Shown here one piece after another: positions 7,006-16,600 of a DNA stretch of 35,000 nucleotides (positions are counted from its first letter, which is position 1; each line of letters starts with the position of its first letter). The position numbers were made by a program, and so were the translations under genes. Source of the DNA: Desulfovibrionaceae bacterium (lineage in GTDB: Bacteria; Desulfobacterota; Desulfovibrionia; Desulfovibrionales; Desulfovibrionaceae); the NCBI GenBank assembly GCA_015233395.1, contig JADFXV010000004.1, positions 1-35,000 of the forward strand. The letters are read 5' to 3'. The notes beneath the pieces are model-generated. The model saw nothing but the letters and a program-made list of their open reading frames with translations, was not told where the DNA came from and did no database searches.

Positions 7006-8325
7006 ATGAGCGCGACAGACGCCTCCAGTACTTTTCTTCTCTTTGGCGACGTGCATTTCGATCCCTTCGCCGACCCTTCTCTTGTCAAGTCTCTGGCCGC
7101 CTCGCCCGAGTCCGCCTGGAAGGGGCTTTTCGCCTCGTCGAAAATGACCGCCTATCCGGCCTACGGCAGCGACAGCAACTACGCTCTGTTCGAATCGGCC
7201 CTGAACAGCATGGCCGCGACGGCGGGCAACGTTGCGACCATCATCTATCCCGGCGATCTCTTGTGCCATAATTTCGACCAGACCTACGCCGCCCTGACCG
7301 GCGATGCGAGCCAGGCCGGGGTGAATTCCTTCATCCAAAAAACCGTGCAATTCTTCGCCCAGGAAGTGGAGGCCCGATTTCCGAACGCCACGGTGATCAT
7401 GGCCGACGGCAACAGCGACACCGCCCTGGTCGCTTTCGGTTCGCGGCCCGGCGACCCGTATTTGTCGTTTACGGCGCCGATCATATCCCAGGCCTTTTTC
7501 AAAAACTCCGCGGACCAGGCGGCCTTTACCTCGGGCTGGTCCGCGGCCGGGTATTACTCCGTGGAGCCCGCCGGCCCCACGGGGCTTAAGTACATCGTGC
7601 TCAATGACAATCTCTGGGCTCCGTTGCCGTACGGCGATCCCGTCGCCGGACAGGCGGAAATGTCCTGGTTCTCGTCGCAGCTGGCCGACGCGGCCATACA
7701 TGACCAACAGGTGTGCGTGGTCGCCCACATTCCGGTCGGAGCCGATCCCCAGACCGTGGCCAGCAACTACGCGCAGACCGGGGTGGCCGCCTACTCGGGA
7801 TACCTGGCCGATGCCTTCAACAGCGCCTTCACGTCGCTGGAATTGCAATACAGCTCGACCATCGCGGCCAACTTCGTCGGGCACATGCACAACGACGACT
7901 TCAGGCTCATAAGCTCCGGCGACTATCCCGGCGCGGCCGAACTCATGCGCATCACCCCCTCGATTTCACCGGTCTTCGGCAACAATCCCGGGTATCAGAT
8001 CTACAGCTACAATCCCCAGAATGATTCCCTGCTCGATGAGACGACCTACACCCTGAACCTCCAATCGAACGCGCCGGCCTGGGGCAAGGAATACGACTAC
8101 GCCCAGACCTACGGGCAAAGCCTGGCTGCGCCCCAGGACTGGGCCGCCACGTACGCCGGCATTCTGAACAACCCGGTCTCCCTGGCCGCCTACGCCAATA
8201 ATAAATTCCAAGGCGCCCCGCAAAGCGCCATCACGGCCGCAACCGCCCCGTTCTACCAGGCCGCGATCGGCTATGCCACGCCCGCCGCCTACAACGCCGC
8301 CGTCGCCGGATTGCTGGCGGGGTAG
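7006..8325 (+). CDS. Calcineurin-like metallophosphoesterase (acid-sphingomyelinase-like)
   Basis: 439 residues with the metallophosphoesterase ligand series: GDVHFDP (Asp15, His17), PGDLL (Asp84), GNSD (Asn136), AHIP (His241) and GHMH (His293, His295). The layout and the aromatic, Ser/Tyr-rich C-terminus resemble the acid sphingomyelinase-like branch, so a phosphodiester or phosphomonoester outside the cytoplasm is a likely substrate. Two oddities: the usual GNH has Ser137 in place of the catalytic His, and there is no signal peptide (an in-frame stop lies closely upstream, and AAAGGA precedes the ATG by about 9 nt). It may leave the cell by a leaderless route or act inside. A perfect TTGACA is present at 6936-6941 but no good -10 follows. 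Confidence 0.8.
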   Translation: MSATDASSTFLLFGDVHFDPFADPSLVKSLAASPESAWKGLFASSKMTAYPAYGSDSNYALFESALNSMAATAGNVATIIYPGDLLCHNFDQTYAALTGDASQAGVNSFIQKTVQFFAQEVEARFPNATVIMADGNSDTALVAFGSRPGDPYLSFTAPIISQAFFKNSADQAAFTSGWSAAGYYSVEPAGPTGLKYIVLNDNLWAPLPYGDPVAGQAEMSWFSSQLADAAIHDQQVCVVAHIPVGADPQTVASNYAQTGVAAYSGYLADAFNSAFTSLELQYSSTIAANFVGHMHNDDFRLISSGDYPGAAELMRITPSISPVFGNNPGYQIYSYNPQNDSLLDETTYTLNLQSNAPAWGKEYDYAQTYGQSLAAPQDWAATYAGILNNPVSLAAYANNKFQGAPQSAITAATAPFYQAAIGYATPAAYNAAVAGLLAG

Positions 8326-8552
8326 GGGCGATAGTCCGGCGCGGTTGCGCCCGGCCCCAATGCGGCCGATGCGGCCTGACGCGCCGAGCCTGACGCGAGG
8401 ACCAACCTTTCCCCGAGACGCGCGATGCCCTGCGGCCCGGAGAACGACGCCGGAGAATCCCGCCTATGTCTGTCATGAGAACCATGGGAATCGGGCAAGC
8501 CGTTTTCGGCGTTTGGCGCAACGATCGAATTGCAAGGAGAAAGGAGGCGTGC

Positions 8553-10526
8553 ATGCCGGTTTGTGAGGCGAGTTCGGAGAGAAACGTTTTGCTTTGCGCC
8601 ATCGCCCTGGTGTTTTTTTTGTCGTGCGCGCCCGCTTGGGCGCAGCAGGCGATATCGACGCCGATCCTGTCGTCCGCCCCGAATTTCAGAGATGTCGCGG
8701 GCATCTCGGCGAGCAACGGAGGAACCGGCTTCGTCAATCCGACCGCCAATAACGGCTGGATGCGCACCGGCGTGTTTTATCGTTCCAGCGCCCTGACGCT
8801 CTCCGGCGCGGATTTGGCGACCGTCTCCAGGTTCGGCATCGGCCGGGATATCGATTTGAGAACCCCGGCGGAGATCGCCGCGGCGCCCGATGTGGTTCCG
8901 CCTGGAACGACGTACACCAACGTCAACATCTTCGGCGTGCAGAGTCCGCCGCCGAGCCCCCCGGGCGTTCCCTCCCAGGACGCCGTGCTCAACACGGGCC
9001 AGAGCGGCTACCGGATGTTTGTCACCGATCCGGCCATGCGGGCGGGATTTGGCGCGGTCCTGACCACCCTGGCCCACGACCCCGGCCCCGATCTGTTCCA
9101 CTGCTCGGACGGCAAGGACCGCACGGGATGGACGGCGGCCCTGCTGGAGACCATCGCCGGCGTATCGCCCGCGACCCTCATGAAGGACTATCTGGCCTCC
9201 AACAGCTATCGGGCCGGGGACATCAATGCCCAGGCCGCGGCCATTTTGGCGGTGGCGCCGGGACTGGCGGGCAGGAATTTCAACGCGATGTTCGGGGTCG
9301 ATCCCAGCTATCTCCAGGCCGCGCTCGACCAGGCAGCCGCTTCCTACGGGTCGATGCAGGCCTATCTGACCCAGGGGCTGGGGCTTAGCCAGGCGGACAT
9401 CTACGTCCTGCGCGCCAAGATGGTCGACTACCCGGTCTTGCCCGGCCAATCCGCGTTGACCGGCAACGCCGCTTCCGGCGCGGCGTTTCTGAACGCCCTG
9501 CAGAACTCGCCGTTATCGGGCCATTACACCGCGTACAATTACTATCTGCAGTCGGCCGTGGACCAGGGCTCGCTCGGGGGCGTCCAGACGCAGGCCGGCG
9601 GCCAGGTGCACGCCGACGCCGCCGCGTATCTTTTGCGCCAACCGCAGTGGATCGACGAGGCGCTCGCGCCCTACGCCACCGCCCAGGGTCTTGGCGCCGG
9701 CCAGAGCCGCGTCTGGCTGGCGGGTCTGGGAGGCGAATTCTGGACCCAGGGTCGCGCGGGCTTTGCCGGCAGCTCGGAGTACAGCGCCGGCTCGGTCATG
9801 GGGGCGACGTACCGGCCAAGCGACCAGGCCAGCGCCGACATCGGCGTGGGCTACGATTGGGGTTCGGTCGCCAGCGCCGGCGCTTGCGCCACTCTCAACA
9901 CGGTTCTGGCCACGCTCGGCGTCCGGTACGGGTTTACAAGCCTGGAAGCCGGCCCGTACCTGCTTGCGCGCGCGACCGCCGGCTGGGTCGATTATCAAAG
10001 CCGGCGCGAACTGGGCGCGGGCCTGGGAACCGCGACCGGCAACTCCAACGGCGCGGTTTACAGCGGCCTGGCCGGTATCGGCGACGTGTTTCGCCTGGCT
10101 CGCGTGACCATCGCGCCGCAAATCGGCGTGCGCGTCGCCGGCGAAAACCTCGGCGGCTTCAACGAAAGCGGCAGCGACCTGGCCTTGAACGTCCACGGTT
10201 TGAGCAACACATCCGCCAGTCTCCTGGCCGGCCTGGAGATCGGTTTTGGCGGCAGGCAGCTCGGCGACTGGACCGTCGAACCCGCCGTCACGCTCGGGTA
10301 CGAGCGAGTCCTGGGCAATTCCCAGGTCCAAAGCACCGGGACGCTGTACGGTTTTTCCGTGGCCCAAAACTCGGCCTACGACAGCCGCGACCTATGGAAG
10401 GCCGGTCTGGGCGTTACGCTGACGCGCGGCGCTTGCAGCATCAAGGCCAGGGGCAACGCCGCGCTCGGCGACGAGGCGAAAAGCGGCGGCTTCGGCGGAC
10501 AGCTGTCGATCGGCTACAGTTTCTAA
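8553..10526 (+). CDS. Autotransporter with tyrosine-phosphatase passenger
   Basis: A two-part surface protein. The ATG at 8553 follows AAGGAGG and opens a signal peptide (residues 1-30, ending APAWA). Residues 40-320 form a Y_phosphatase3/PtpB-like domain: NFRDVAG (44-50), GVFYRSSAL (73-81), DLRTPAE (101-107) and the P-loop HCSDGKDRTG with Cys184 and Arg190. Residues from about 385 to 657 look like a type V autotransporter beta-barrel: alternating amphipathic strands, Gly/aromatic-rich, ending in Phe (SIGYSF). The passenger would be carried to the cell surface. Substrate is unknown; such phosphatases can act on phosphotyrosine, phosphoserine or phosphoinositides. It follows the metallophosphoesterase gene in the same direction after 227 bases. 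Confidence 0.88.
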   Translation: MPVCEASSERNVLLCAIALVFFLSCAPAWAQQAISTPILSSAPNFRDVAGISASNGGTGFVNPTANNGWMRTGVFYRSSALTLSGADLATVSRFGIGRDIDLRTPAEIAAAPDVVPPGTTYTNVNIFGVQSPPPSPPGVPSQDAVLNTGQSGYRMFVTDPAMRAGFGAVLTTLAHDPGPDLFHCSDGKDRTGWTAALLETIAGVSPATLMKDYLASNSYRAGDINAQAAAILAVAPGLAGRNFNAMFGVDPSYLQAALDQAAASYGSMQAYLTQGLGLSQADIYVLRAKMVDYPVLPGQSALTGNAASGAAFLNALQNSPLSGHYTAYNYYLQSAVDQGSLGGVQTQAGGQVHADAAAYLLRQPQWIDEALAPYATAQGLGAGQSRVWLAGLGGEFWTQGRAGFAGSSEYSAGSVMGATYRPSDQASADIGVGYDWGSVASAGACATLNTVLATLGVRYGFTSLEAGPYLLARATAGWVDYQSRRELGAGLGTATGNSNGAVYSGLAGIGDVFRLARVTIAPQIGVRVAGENLGGFNESGSDLALNVHGLSNTSASLLAGLEIGFGGRQLGDWTVEPAVTLGYERVLGNSQVQSTGTLYGFSVAQNSAYDSRDLWKAGLGVTLTRGACSIKARGNAALGDEAKSGGFGGQLSIGYSF

Positions 10527-10637
10527 AAAATTGGCCCCGCGCCCCCGCAGCATCGTAAGATCGACACGGGGAAACAGGGGTCATGATGGCCTCAAAAACA
10601 TCATCTCGCGCAAACCGCGTTTGCGGCGAGCGATCTT

Positions 10638-10677
10638 TCCAGAAATAGGCGGTTGGAAACAACCGCCTATTTCTGGA
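10638..10677. terminator. Perfect hairpin between converging autotransporter genes
   Basis: CCAGAAATAGGCGGTTG, loop GAAA, then the exact complement, extended by one A-T pair to 18 bp. It lies between the stop codons of two converging genes, where a bidirectional terminator is expected. A clear T-tract is missing on the plus side, so termination strength is uncertain; it could also protect 3' ends. Confidence 0.65.
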
Positions 10678-10685
10678 GCATCACA

Positions 10686-12623
10686 CTAGAAACTGACGCT
10701 CACGCCCAATTCGCCGCCGTAACTGACCGTCTGCGGATTGAAGGCGGTGGCCGAGAGCGCGCCGCGCAGCATCCACTGCTCGTTGATCTTGTAGGAGGCG
10801 CCCAGCGAGGCCGTGGCCCAGTCGGTGGCCACGGGAGCGGCGTCCATGGCGTAGGGCGCGGCCACGGCGGTGGTGATGGCGGCTTTGATCCGGCGGTCGG
10901 TATTGGCCAACTCGTGGTTCCAGGCTGCTTCCGCGAACGGCTGCCACTTGCCCAGATCCGCGAGCACGCGCCAGCCGAGCTGGCTGACGGTCGAGTAACG
11001 GGTCTGTTCGCCGAAGCTCAGGGCGGTGACGCCGCTGGCGCCGGTTTCGGTGAAGCCCTTGATGCGCACCTGTTGCAGCACCATGCCCGCCACCGGGCCG
11101 GTGGTGACCGGGCCGAAATGGATGTCGCCGCCCAGGCGCAAGGCCAGGGCCAGGGATTGTCCGGTGGTGTCGGCCGTGTTCTGGTCGGTGTACAGGCCCA
11201 GCTGCGCCGGACGGGTGATGGTGTCCTGGTTCCAGCCGTAGCTGGCCACGACGTTGGCCCAGACAGGCCCGGTTTTATAGGCGGTGTAGAGGCTGACCGC
11301 TTCGTCGGTCTCGTTGTAATGGCCGCCGTTCATGGAGAAGTTCTGGGTTTGGGTTGCGGCCGTGAAGGCCGCGCCCAGGATCAGCCCGCAGCCGAACTGG
11401 TAGTCTACGCCCACCGAACCGGCGATGGGATTGCCGTTTTCGTCGGGGAAGGCCGGGGCGTTGAAAATCTTGAGCGCGCCGCCGCCGCCGCTGGCCCAGA
11501 CGTTGATCCCGTTCGGCCCGCGATGCTTCCAGGACATGTCGATCTGGCCCTGGATGGTGGCGGCTCTGGCCAGGCCGCCCTGGACCGGGGCTTCGGTCAA
11601 AAGCGACATCTGCACCGGCGCGTTGAGCAGGTTGGAGTCGTAATCGGCTTCGATCTGCTGACCCGCGGTGGTGAAGTGCACGCCGTTGGCGCCGATGAAC
11701 AGGGTGGACTGCATCTGCGCGGGAGTGACGTCGGCCCCGCTGACAAGCAGGGCGGATTGCGACGAGGACAGGGCGTTGGCCGAGAGCACCGAGGCGGGGG
11801 TAAAGCCGAACAGCGTGGGATTTTTCACCACGAGCTTCATCAAGCTGTCGATGTCGGCCGGGACGAAGCGCACGCCGGCCTGGGTCAGAAGGGCCCATTT
11901 TTCGTTGTTGTAGGCGCAAGAGCGCGCATACACGGCGGCGAGGCTGTCCGGGATCGACCCGCCCAGACCGGCGAACACGGCGTAGTTGTAGGAATTGGGC
12001 ACGAGGATGGTGCGCGCGCCGGCGGCTTGCAGGGCGGCCACGTTCCCCACCAGGCCGACGTTGACGTCGTGCAGGAAGGTGGGGTTGGCCGCCAGCCAGC
12101 CGGGGCGTGCGGATTCGACGACGCGCACGAAATTGAGATCGTTGTCGCCGGTCTTGACCATATAGATCCCTTTGGGATTGGCCACACCGCCGGTCGAGAC
12201 GAGGTAATTCTGGATCTGCTGGTCGGTGGCGATGTTCGTGGGATAGGCGACGCCGGAAAGATAGGGGTCGCCGGCCGAGGCGCGAAGCGGCGCGGTGAAG
12301 GCGCCGCCGTTGGCGTAGTTGGAGCCGCCGCCGCCGATGGGGCCGCCGCCCAGGCCGTACTTGCCCGCGAAAATGATGGAATTGACCACGCCGGGCCCGA
12401 CGAACGCGCCGCTGGCGCCCTGGGCCACGGCGGCGGCCACGGCCTGGTCGTTCGCCGCGCTGCCGGTGGTGTTGTAGCGGAAATAGCCGCTGTCCTGGGT
12501 GCTGTCGCCGAAACCGACGTACTGGTTGAACCGCGCTGGCGCCGCCTCGGCCCCGGAGGACCCGCTCAGGGTGGCGAAGGCGAGCGTCGCGGCGATCAAA
12601 ACAAATCGTCTCAGTGTGGTCAT
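10686..12623 (-). CDS. GDSL-esterase autotransporter (EstA-like)
   Basis: Surface-anchored lipase/esterase of the GDSL type. The ATG at 12623 with GGAG 8 nt upstream gives 645 residues; the frame is open further upstream without similarity. Signal peptide 1-28 ends AEAAP. Passenger: block I VGFGDSTQDSG (nucleophile Ser41), block II SNYANGGAF (101-109), block III GDND (159-162), block V NGVHFTTAG (313-321). The usual D-x-x-H is N-x-x-H here (Asn313, His316), so the triad acid is altered. Residues from about 380 to 645 form an autotransporter barrel with terminal Phe. In Pseudomonas, EstA-type proteins hydrolyse fatty-acid esters at the cell surface and affect motility and rhamnolipids. It converges with the phosphatase autotransporter. 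Confidence 0.9.
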   Translation of the reverse strand: MTTLRRFVLIAATLAFATLSGSSGAEAAPARFNQYVGFGDSTQDSGYFRYNTTGSAANDQAVAAAVAQGASGAFVGPGVVNSIIFAGKYGLGGGPIGGGGSNYANGGAFTAPLRASAGDPYLSGVAYPTNIATDQQIQNYLVSTGGVANPKGIYMVKTGDNDLNFVRVVESARPGWLAANPTFLHDVNVGLVGNVAALQAAGARTILVPNSYNYAVFAGLGGSIPDSLAAVYARSCAYNNEKWALLTQAGVRFVPADIDSLMKLVVKNPTLFGFTPASVLSANALSSSQSALLVSGADVTPAQMQSTLFIGANGVHFTTAGQQIEADYDSNLLNAPVQMSLLTEAPVQGGLARAATIQGQIDMSWKHRGPNGINVWASGGGGALKIFNAPAFPDENGNPIAGSVGVDYQFGCGLILGAAFTAATQTQNFSMNGGHYNETDEAVSLYTAYKTGPVWANVVASYGWNQDTITRPAQLGLYTDQNTADTTGQSLALALRLGGDIHFGPVTTGPVAGMVLQQVRIKGFTETGASGVTALSFGEQTRYSTVSQLGWRVLADLGKWQPFAEAAWNHELANTDRRIKAAITTAVAAPYAMDAAPVATDWATASLGASYKINEQWMLRGALSATAFNPQTVSYGGELGVSVSF

Positions 12624-13123
12624 TGTCGCGCTCCGGGGTAAAAAAAGTTCGGCAGCCATGGAGTCTTGCTCGATACGATGGACAAAGATCCGTGCGCAGC
12701 CCTTGCGGGCCGTGCATTCCGACGGACAAAATGAAGCGTGAACGGCGGATGAACGACGCATTACAAAGAAACGGGAGCGCGAAAGCGAAGACATTTTCTG
12801 CTCCCATTTATGATGTGAACGCCTGTCGAACGCGCCACGGACGGATTGCCTTCGGGAGCACATGCCGGAAACTTGCCGCTGGCTGATACGCCGAAACGAT
12901 TGCGGCGGTCAAGACGATCGCGCCGGCGAGCCGCGAGGAGACCGGAACCGGGCGCATGCTCCGCATGTCCGCCCCCGTTCGCCGTTGACACCGCGCCGCG
13001 TCCGGTTCAAATTCCCCGTATGAGCGAGAGCGGAAATCGCTTCATTTTCATGCTCCCGGAGGGACTTGCCAAAAAAGTGGGTTTTGCAACGCCTCCGGTG
13101 GCGGCAACGAAAGGGGCCGGGCG
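12624..13123. other. Divergent intergenic region, no gene seen
   Basis: 500 bases between the GDSL autotransporter (-) and the DMT-like gene (+). It must hold promoters for both. I see a moderate sigma-70 candidate for the plus direction (listed separately), an A/T-richer segment around 12760-12830, and a loose GGGAGC...GCTCCC repeat at about 12774-12806. No tRNA, riboswitch or small ORF with a convincing ribosome site was recognised. Confidence 0.5.
12985..13013 (+). promoter_or_regulatory. Candidate sigma-70 promoter before the DMT-like gene
   Basis: TTGACA, 17-base spacer, CAAATT. The -35 is perfect, the -10 weak. It lies about 110 bases before the ATG at 13124. Confidence 0.35.
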
Positions 13124-13567
13124 ATGGAAAAGTTTCACTCGATGCTGCTGGCCATCCTGGCCGGAATCCTGATGCCGCTGCAAGCCGGCGTCAACAACCG
13201 GCTCGGCGAGGCGGTGGGCGGCGCGCTGCCCTCGGCCTTCATCTCGTTTCTGGTGGGGACGCTCGCCCTGGGAGTGTGCCTCGCCGTCTTGCGCATCCCC
13301 CTGCCGTTCGGCCAGGCGCTGGCCGGCGCCCCCTGGTGGTGCTTTTTCGGCGGCGTCCTCGGGGCCTTCTTCGTGGCCGCCACGATCGTGCTGGTCACGC
13401 GCCTGGGCGCCGCCGCCATGCTCGGCTTCATCCTGGCCGGACAACTGGCGGCCTCGCTCGCGCTCGACCATTTCGGACTGCTCGGCTTCCCGCATATCCC
13501 CTTTGACCTCAAGCGCCTGGCCGGGGTGGGCCTGCTGGCCGCCGGGGTGTACCTGGTGAAGGGCTGA
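13124..13567 (+). CDS. Small DMT-superfamily membrane protein (YdcZ/DUF606)
   Basis: 147 residues with about five hydrophobic segments. The N-terminal ILAGILMPLQAGVNNRLG and the later GGVLGAFFVAATIVLVTRLGAA and GFILAGQLAASLALDHFG are typical of the YdcZ (DUF606) family, small relatives of EamA-type drug/metabolite transporters. Substrate is unknown for most members. An AAAGGGG lies 11 nt before the ATG. It is a single-gene unit followed by a strong terminator hairpin. Confidence 0.88.
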   Translation: MEKFHSMLLAILAGILMPLQAGVNNRLGEAVGGALPSAFISFLVGTLALGVCLAVLRIPLPFGQALAGAPWWCFFGGVLGAFFVAATIVLVTRLGAAAMLGFILAGQLAASLALDHFGLLGFPHIPFDLKRLAGVGLLAAGVYLVKG

Positions 13568-13631
13568 GGGGATGCGCGAATCGTTCCGATACGGCGTCCG
13601 CTCCCTTGGAAAATTGCAGCCAGTCCGGCCC

Positions 13632-13690
13632 CGTTTGAAGTTTTTTGAGGGGGGCGCGGGGGGAACTTTTTTTCAAAAAAGTTCCCCCCG
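13632..13690. terminator. Bidirectional terminator, A/T-hairpin repeat family
   Basis: GTTTGAAGTTTTTTGA is followed by a G-rich bridge and a hairpin CGGGGGGAACTTTTTT with its complement (13657-13690). T-runs exist on both strands. It separates the converging DMT-like gene and RND pump gene. A related element in the other orientation lies at 31606-31680. Confidence 0.8.
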
Positions 13691-13696
13691 ATTCTC

Positions 13697-16600
13697 TTAC
13701 TCTGCCTCCGTCTCCGCCCCGTGTTTGGCGCCGAGCCAGGTCTGCAACTGGTCCATGTAGGTGTAGAACACCGGGGTCAGGTAGAGCGTGACCACCTGGG
13801 AGATGACCAGGCCGCCGGCCACGACCAGGCCCATGGGCTGGCGCGCTTCGCCGCCGGCGCCGTAGGCCACGGCGATGGGCATGATGCCGGCGATGGCCGC
13901 CACGGTAGTCATCATGATCGGGCGAAAGCGCGTCACGCAGCCGTCGAAGACCGCCTCGGCCGGGGTTTTGCCCGATTTTTCCGCCTCGATGGCGAAGTCG
14001 ATGACCATGATGGCGTTTTTCTTGACGATGCCGATGAGCATGATGATGCCCACGAAGCCGTAGATATCGAGTTGCTTGCCGAAGACGATCAGCGCGATCA
14101 GTCCGCCCACGGCCGCCGACGGCAGGCCCGACAGGATGGTCAGGGGGTGGATGAAGCTCTCGTACAGGATGCCGAGGATGATGTAGATCACCATGACCGC
14201 GAGAAAGAGCAGAAAGGGCACGCTGTTCATGGATTCTTCAAAGGCCGTGGCCTGGCCCTCGAATTTGTAGCTGACGTTGTCGGGCAGTTCCTTGGCGGCC
14301 AGCGTGTAGACGGCGTCGACCGCCTCGCGCAGGGAATAGCCTTCGCGGGTGTTGAACGAGATGGTGACGCTGGTGAGCTGGCCGGAGTGGTTGACGGTGA
14401 TCGGGGCCAGGCCGGTGGAGAGCGTGGCCACGCTGGACACCGGCACGAGCACGTTCTTGAGCTTGTCCTCGTTTTTTTCCGCGTCCATGCGCACGAACAG
14501 TTTGTCCAGCAGCTTCGGGTCGGTCTGGAAGCGCGGTTCGACTTCCACGACCACCTTGTAGGTGTCGGTGGCGTCGTAGATGTTCGTGGTCTGCCTGGCG
14601 GCGTAGGCCGTTTGCAGCGCGGTTTCGATGGCCGTGGCGGAGATCCCCAGGGAACCGGCCTTGGCCCGGTCGATCTTGACGTTGATGCGCGGGCCGTCGA
14701 GTTGCATGTCGGAGTTGACGTCGCGCAGCTCCTTGAGTCCGCGCATGGCCGCTTCGAGTTTGAGCGCCGACGGGTAAAGAGAGCCGATCTCCGGGGAGAG
14801 CAGGGTGAACTGGTACATGGCCCGGGTCAGGCGTCCGCCGATCTGGATGGCCGGAGGGTTGAACATGAAGGCGCGCAGTTCGGGCAGGGTCGAGACTTTG
14901 GCCCGAATTCTGGCCATGATCTCGTCGGCCGTGGACTTGCGCTCTTTGGCCGGCTTGGCGAAGGTGAAGAAACCGGCGTTGTTGGTGGCCGAATTCGGGC
15001 CGCCCACGCCGACGATGGCCACCACGTCGTTGACGTCCGGATCGGTTTTGACGATCCGGTTCACCTCGAGCATGCGGCGTTTCATGGTGTCGAAGGAGGC
15101 GCTCTGCTCGGCCACGGTGAAGCCGTAAATGAAGCCGGTGTCGGTGGAGGGGACAAAGCCCGTGGGGATGATCTTGAAGAGCCAGAAGGTGGCCGCCAGG
15201 GTGAGCGCGGCCATGAGCATGGTCGCGGGGCGGTGGCGCAGGGCGTAGTGCAGGCTGCGCTCGTAAGCCTTTTCCAGGGCGGAAAAAAGCCGCCCCGAGA
15301 CTTCGCCGCCTTGGCCGTGGCCCTTGAGGAACCGCGAGCAGAGCATGGGCGTGAGCGTGAGCGTGACGAAGCCGGAAACCATGATCGCCGCGGTGATGGT
15401 CACGGCCAGTTCGTTTAAGATGCGGCCGAGGATTCCGGCCATGAACATGATCGGCACGAAGACCACGGCCAGCGAGAGCGTCATGGAGATGATGGTGAAG
15501 CCGATCTGGCGCGCGCCTTCGAGCGAGGCCTGCATGGGTTTTTTGCCCATTTCCATGTGGCGCACGATGTTTTCCAGCATGACGATGGCGTCGTCGACCA
15601 CGAATCCCACGGCCAGGGTCAGGGCCATGAGCGAGAGGTTGTCCAGCGAAAAGCCGAGCAGTTTCATGGCCGCGAGCGTGCCGATCAGCGCCGCCGGCAA
15701 GGCCAGGCTCGCGATGATCGTGGCGCGCAGGTTGCCGAGAAAGGCGTAGACCACAAGGACCACCAGGAGCACGGCCAGGCCCAAGGTCATTTTCACGTCG
15801 GAGATGGACTCGCGGATGGATTCGCTGCGGTCGTAGGCGATGCGCATCTCGATGGCCGGGGGCAGGGTGGCCTTGATCGAGGGCAGAAGTTTCTTGATCG
15901 CGTCCACGACCTCGATGGTGTTGGTGCCGGGCTGGCGGCGGATGGCCAGGGTGATGTTCTGGCTCTGGTTGAAGAAGGATGCGTATTTGTTGTTGAGGGT
16001 CGAGTCGACGACGCGGCCGATGTCGTGGACGAAGATGGCTTTGCCGTCGCGGAAGGCCACCACCTGGTTGCTGAAGTCCGCAGCGCGCATGAGCTGGCCG
16101 TCGGCCTTGATGGTGTACAATTTGTCCGGGCCGTCGAGCGTGCCGGTCGGCAGCATCACGTTTTCGGCGGTCAGGGAGTTGGCCACCTCGTCGATGCCCA
16201 GGTTCACGGCGGCCAGCTTGTCCGGATCGAGCTGGATGCGCGGGGCGTAAGTCTGGTCGCCGAAGATGGCCACCTGGGAAACGCCCGAAACCATGGAAAT
16301 GCGCTGGGCCATGTAGGTCTTGGCGTAGCTGGTCACCTGGTAGAGCGGCATCGACGGCGAGGTGAGGCGGATATAGAGCACGGGCACGTCGGCCGGATTG
16401 ACCTTGAGAAAGGTCGGGGGGCTGGGCAGGCCGGTGGGCAGGTATCCGCTGGCCGCGGCGATGGAGGTCTGGACGTCGGTGCCGGCGGCGTCGATGTTGC
16501 GCGACAGAGCGAACTGCAGGACGATCTGGGTCTGGCCGAGCGAATTGACCGAACTCATGGAGGCCAGGCCCGAGATGGAGGAAAACTGGCGCTCCAAGGG

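Noticed and set aside
10653-12641. 662-residue plus-strand open frame opposite the GDSL autotransporter
   Set aside because: Antisense shadow of a G/C-rich gene: Gly/His/Val/Arg-rich composition, no ribosome site, no motif, while the minus strand has a complete GDSL plus barrel protein.
12624-13123. tRNA gene near GGTTCAAATTCC (13004-13015)
   Set aside because: The T-arm-like sequence lacks a matching stem, anticodon arm and acceptor.
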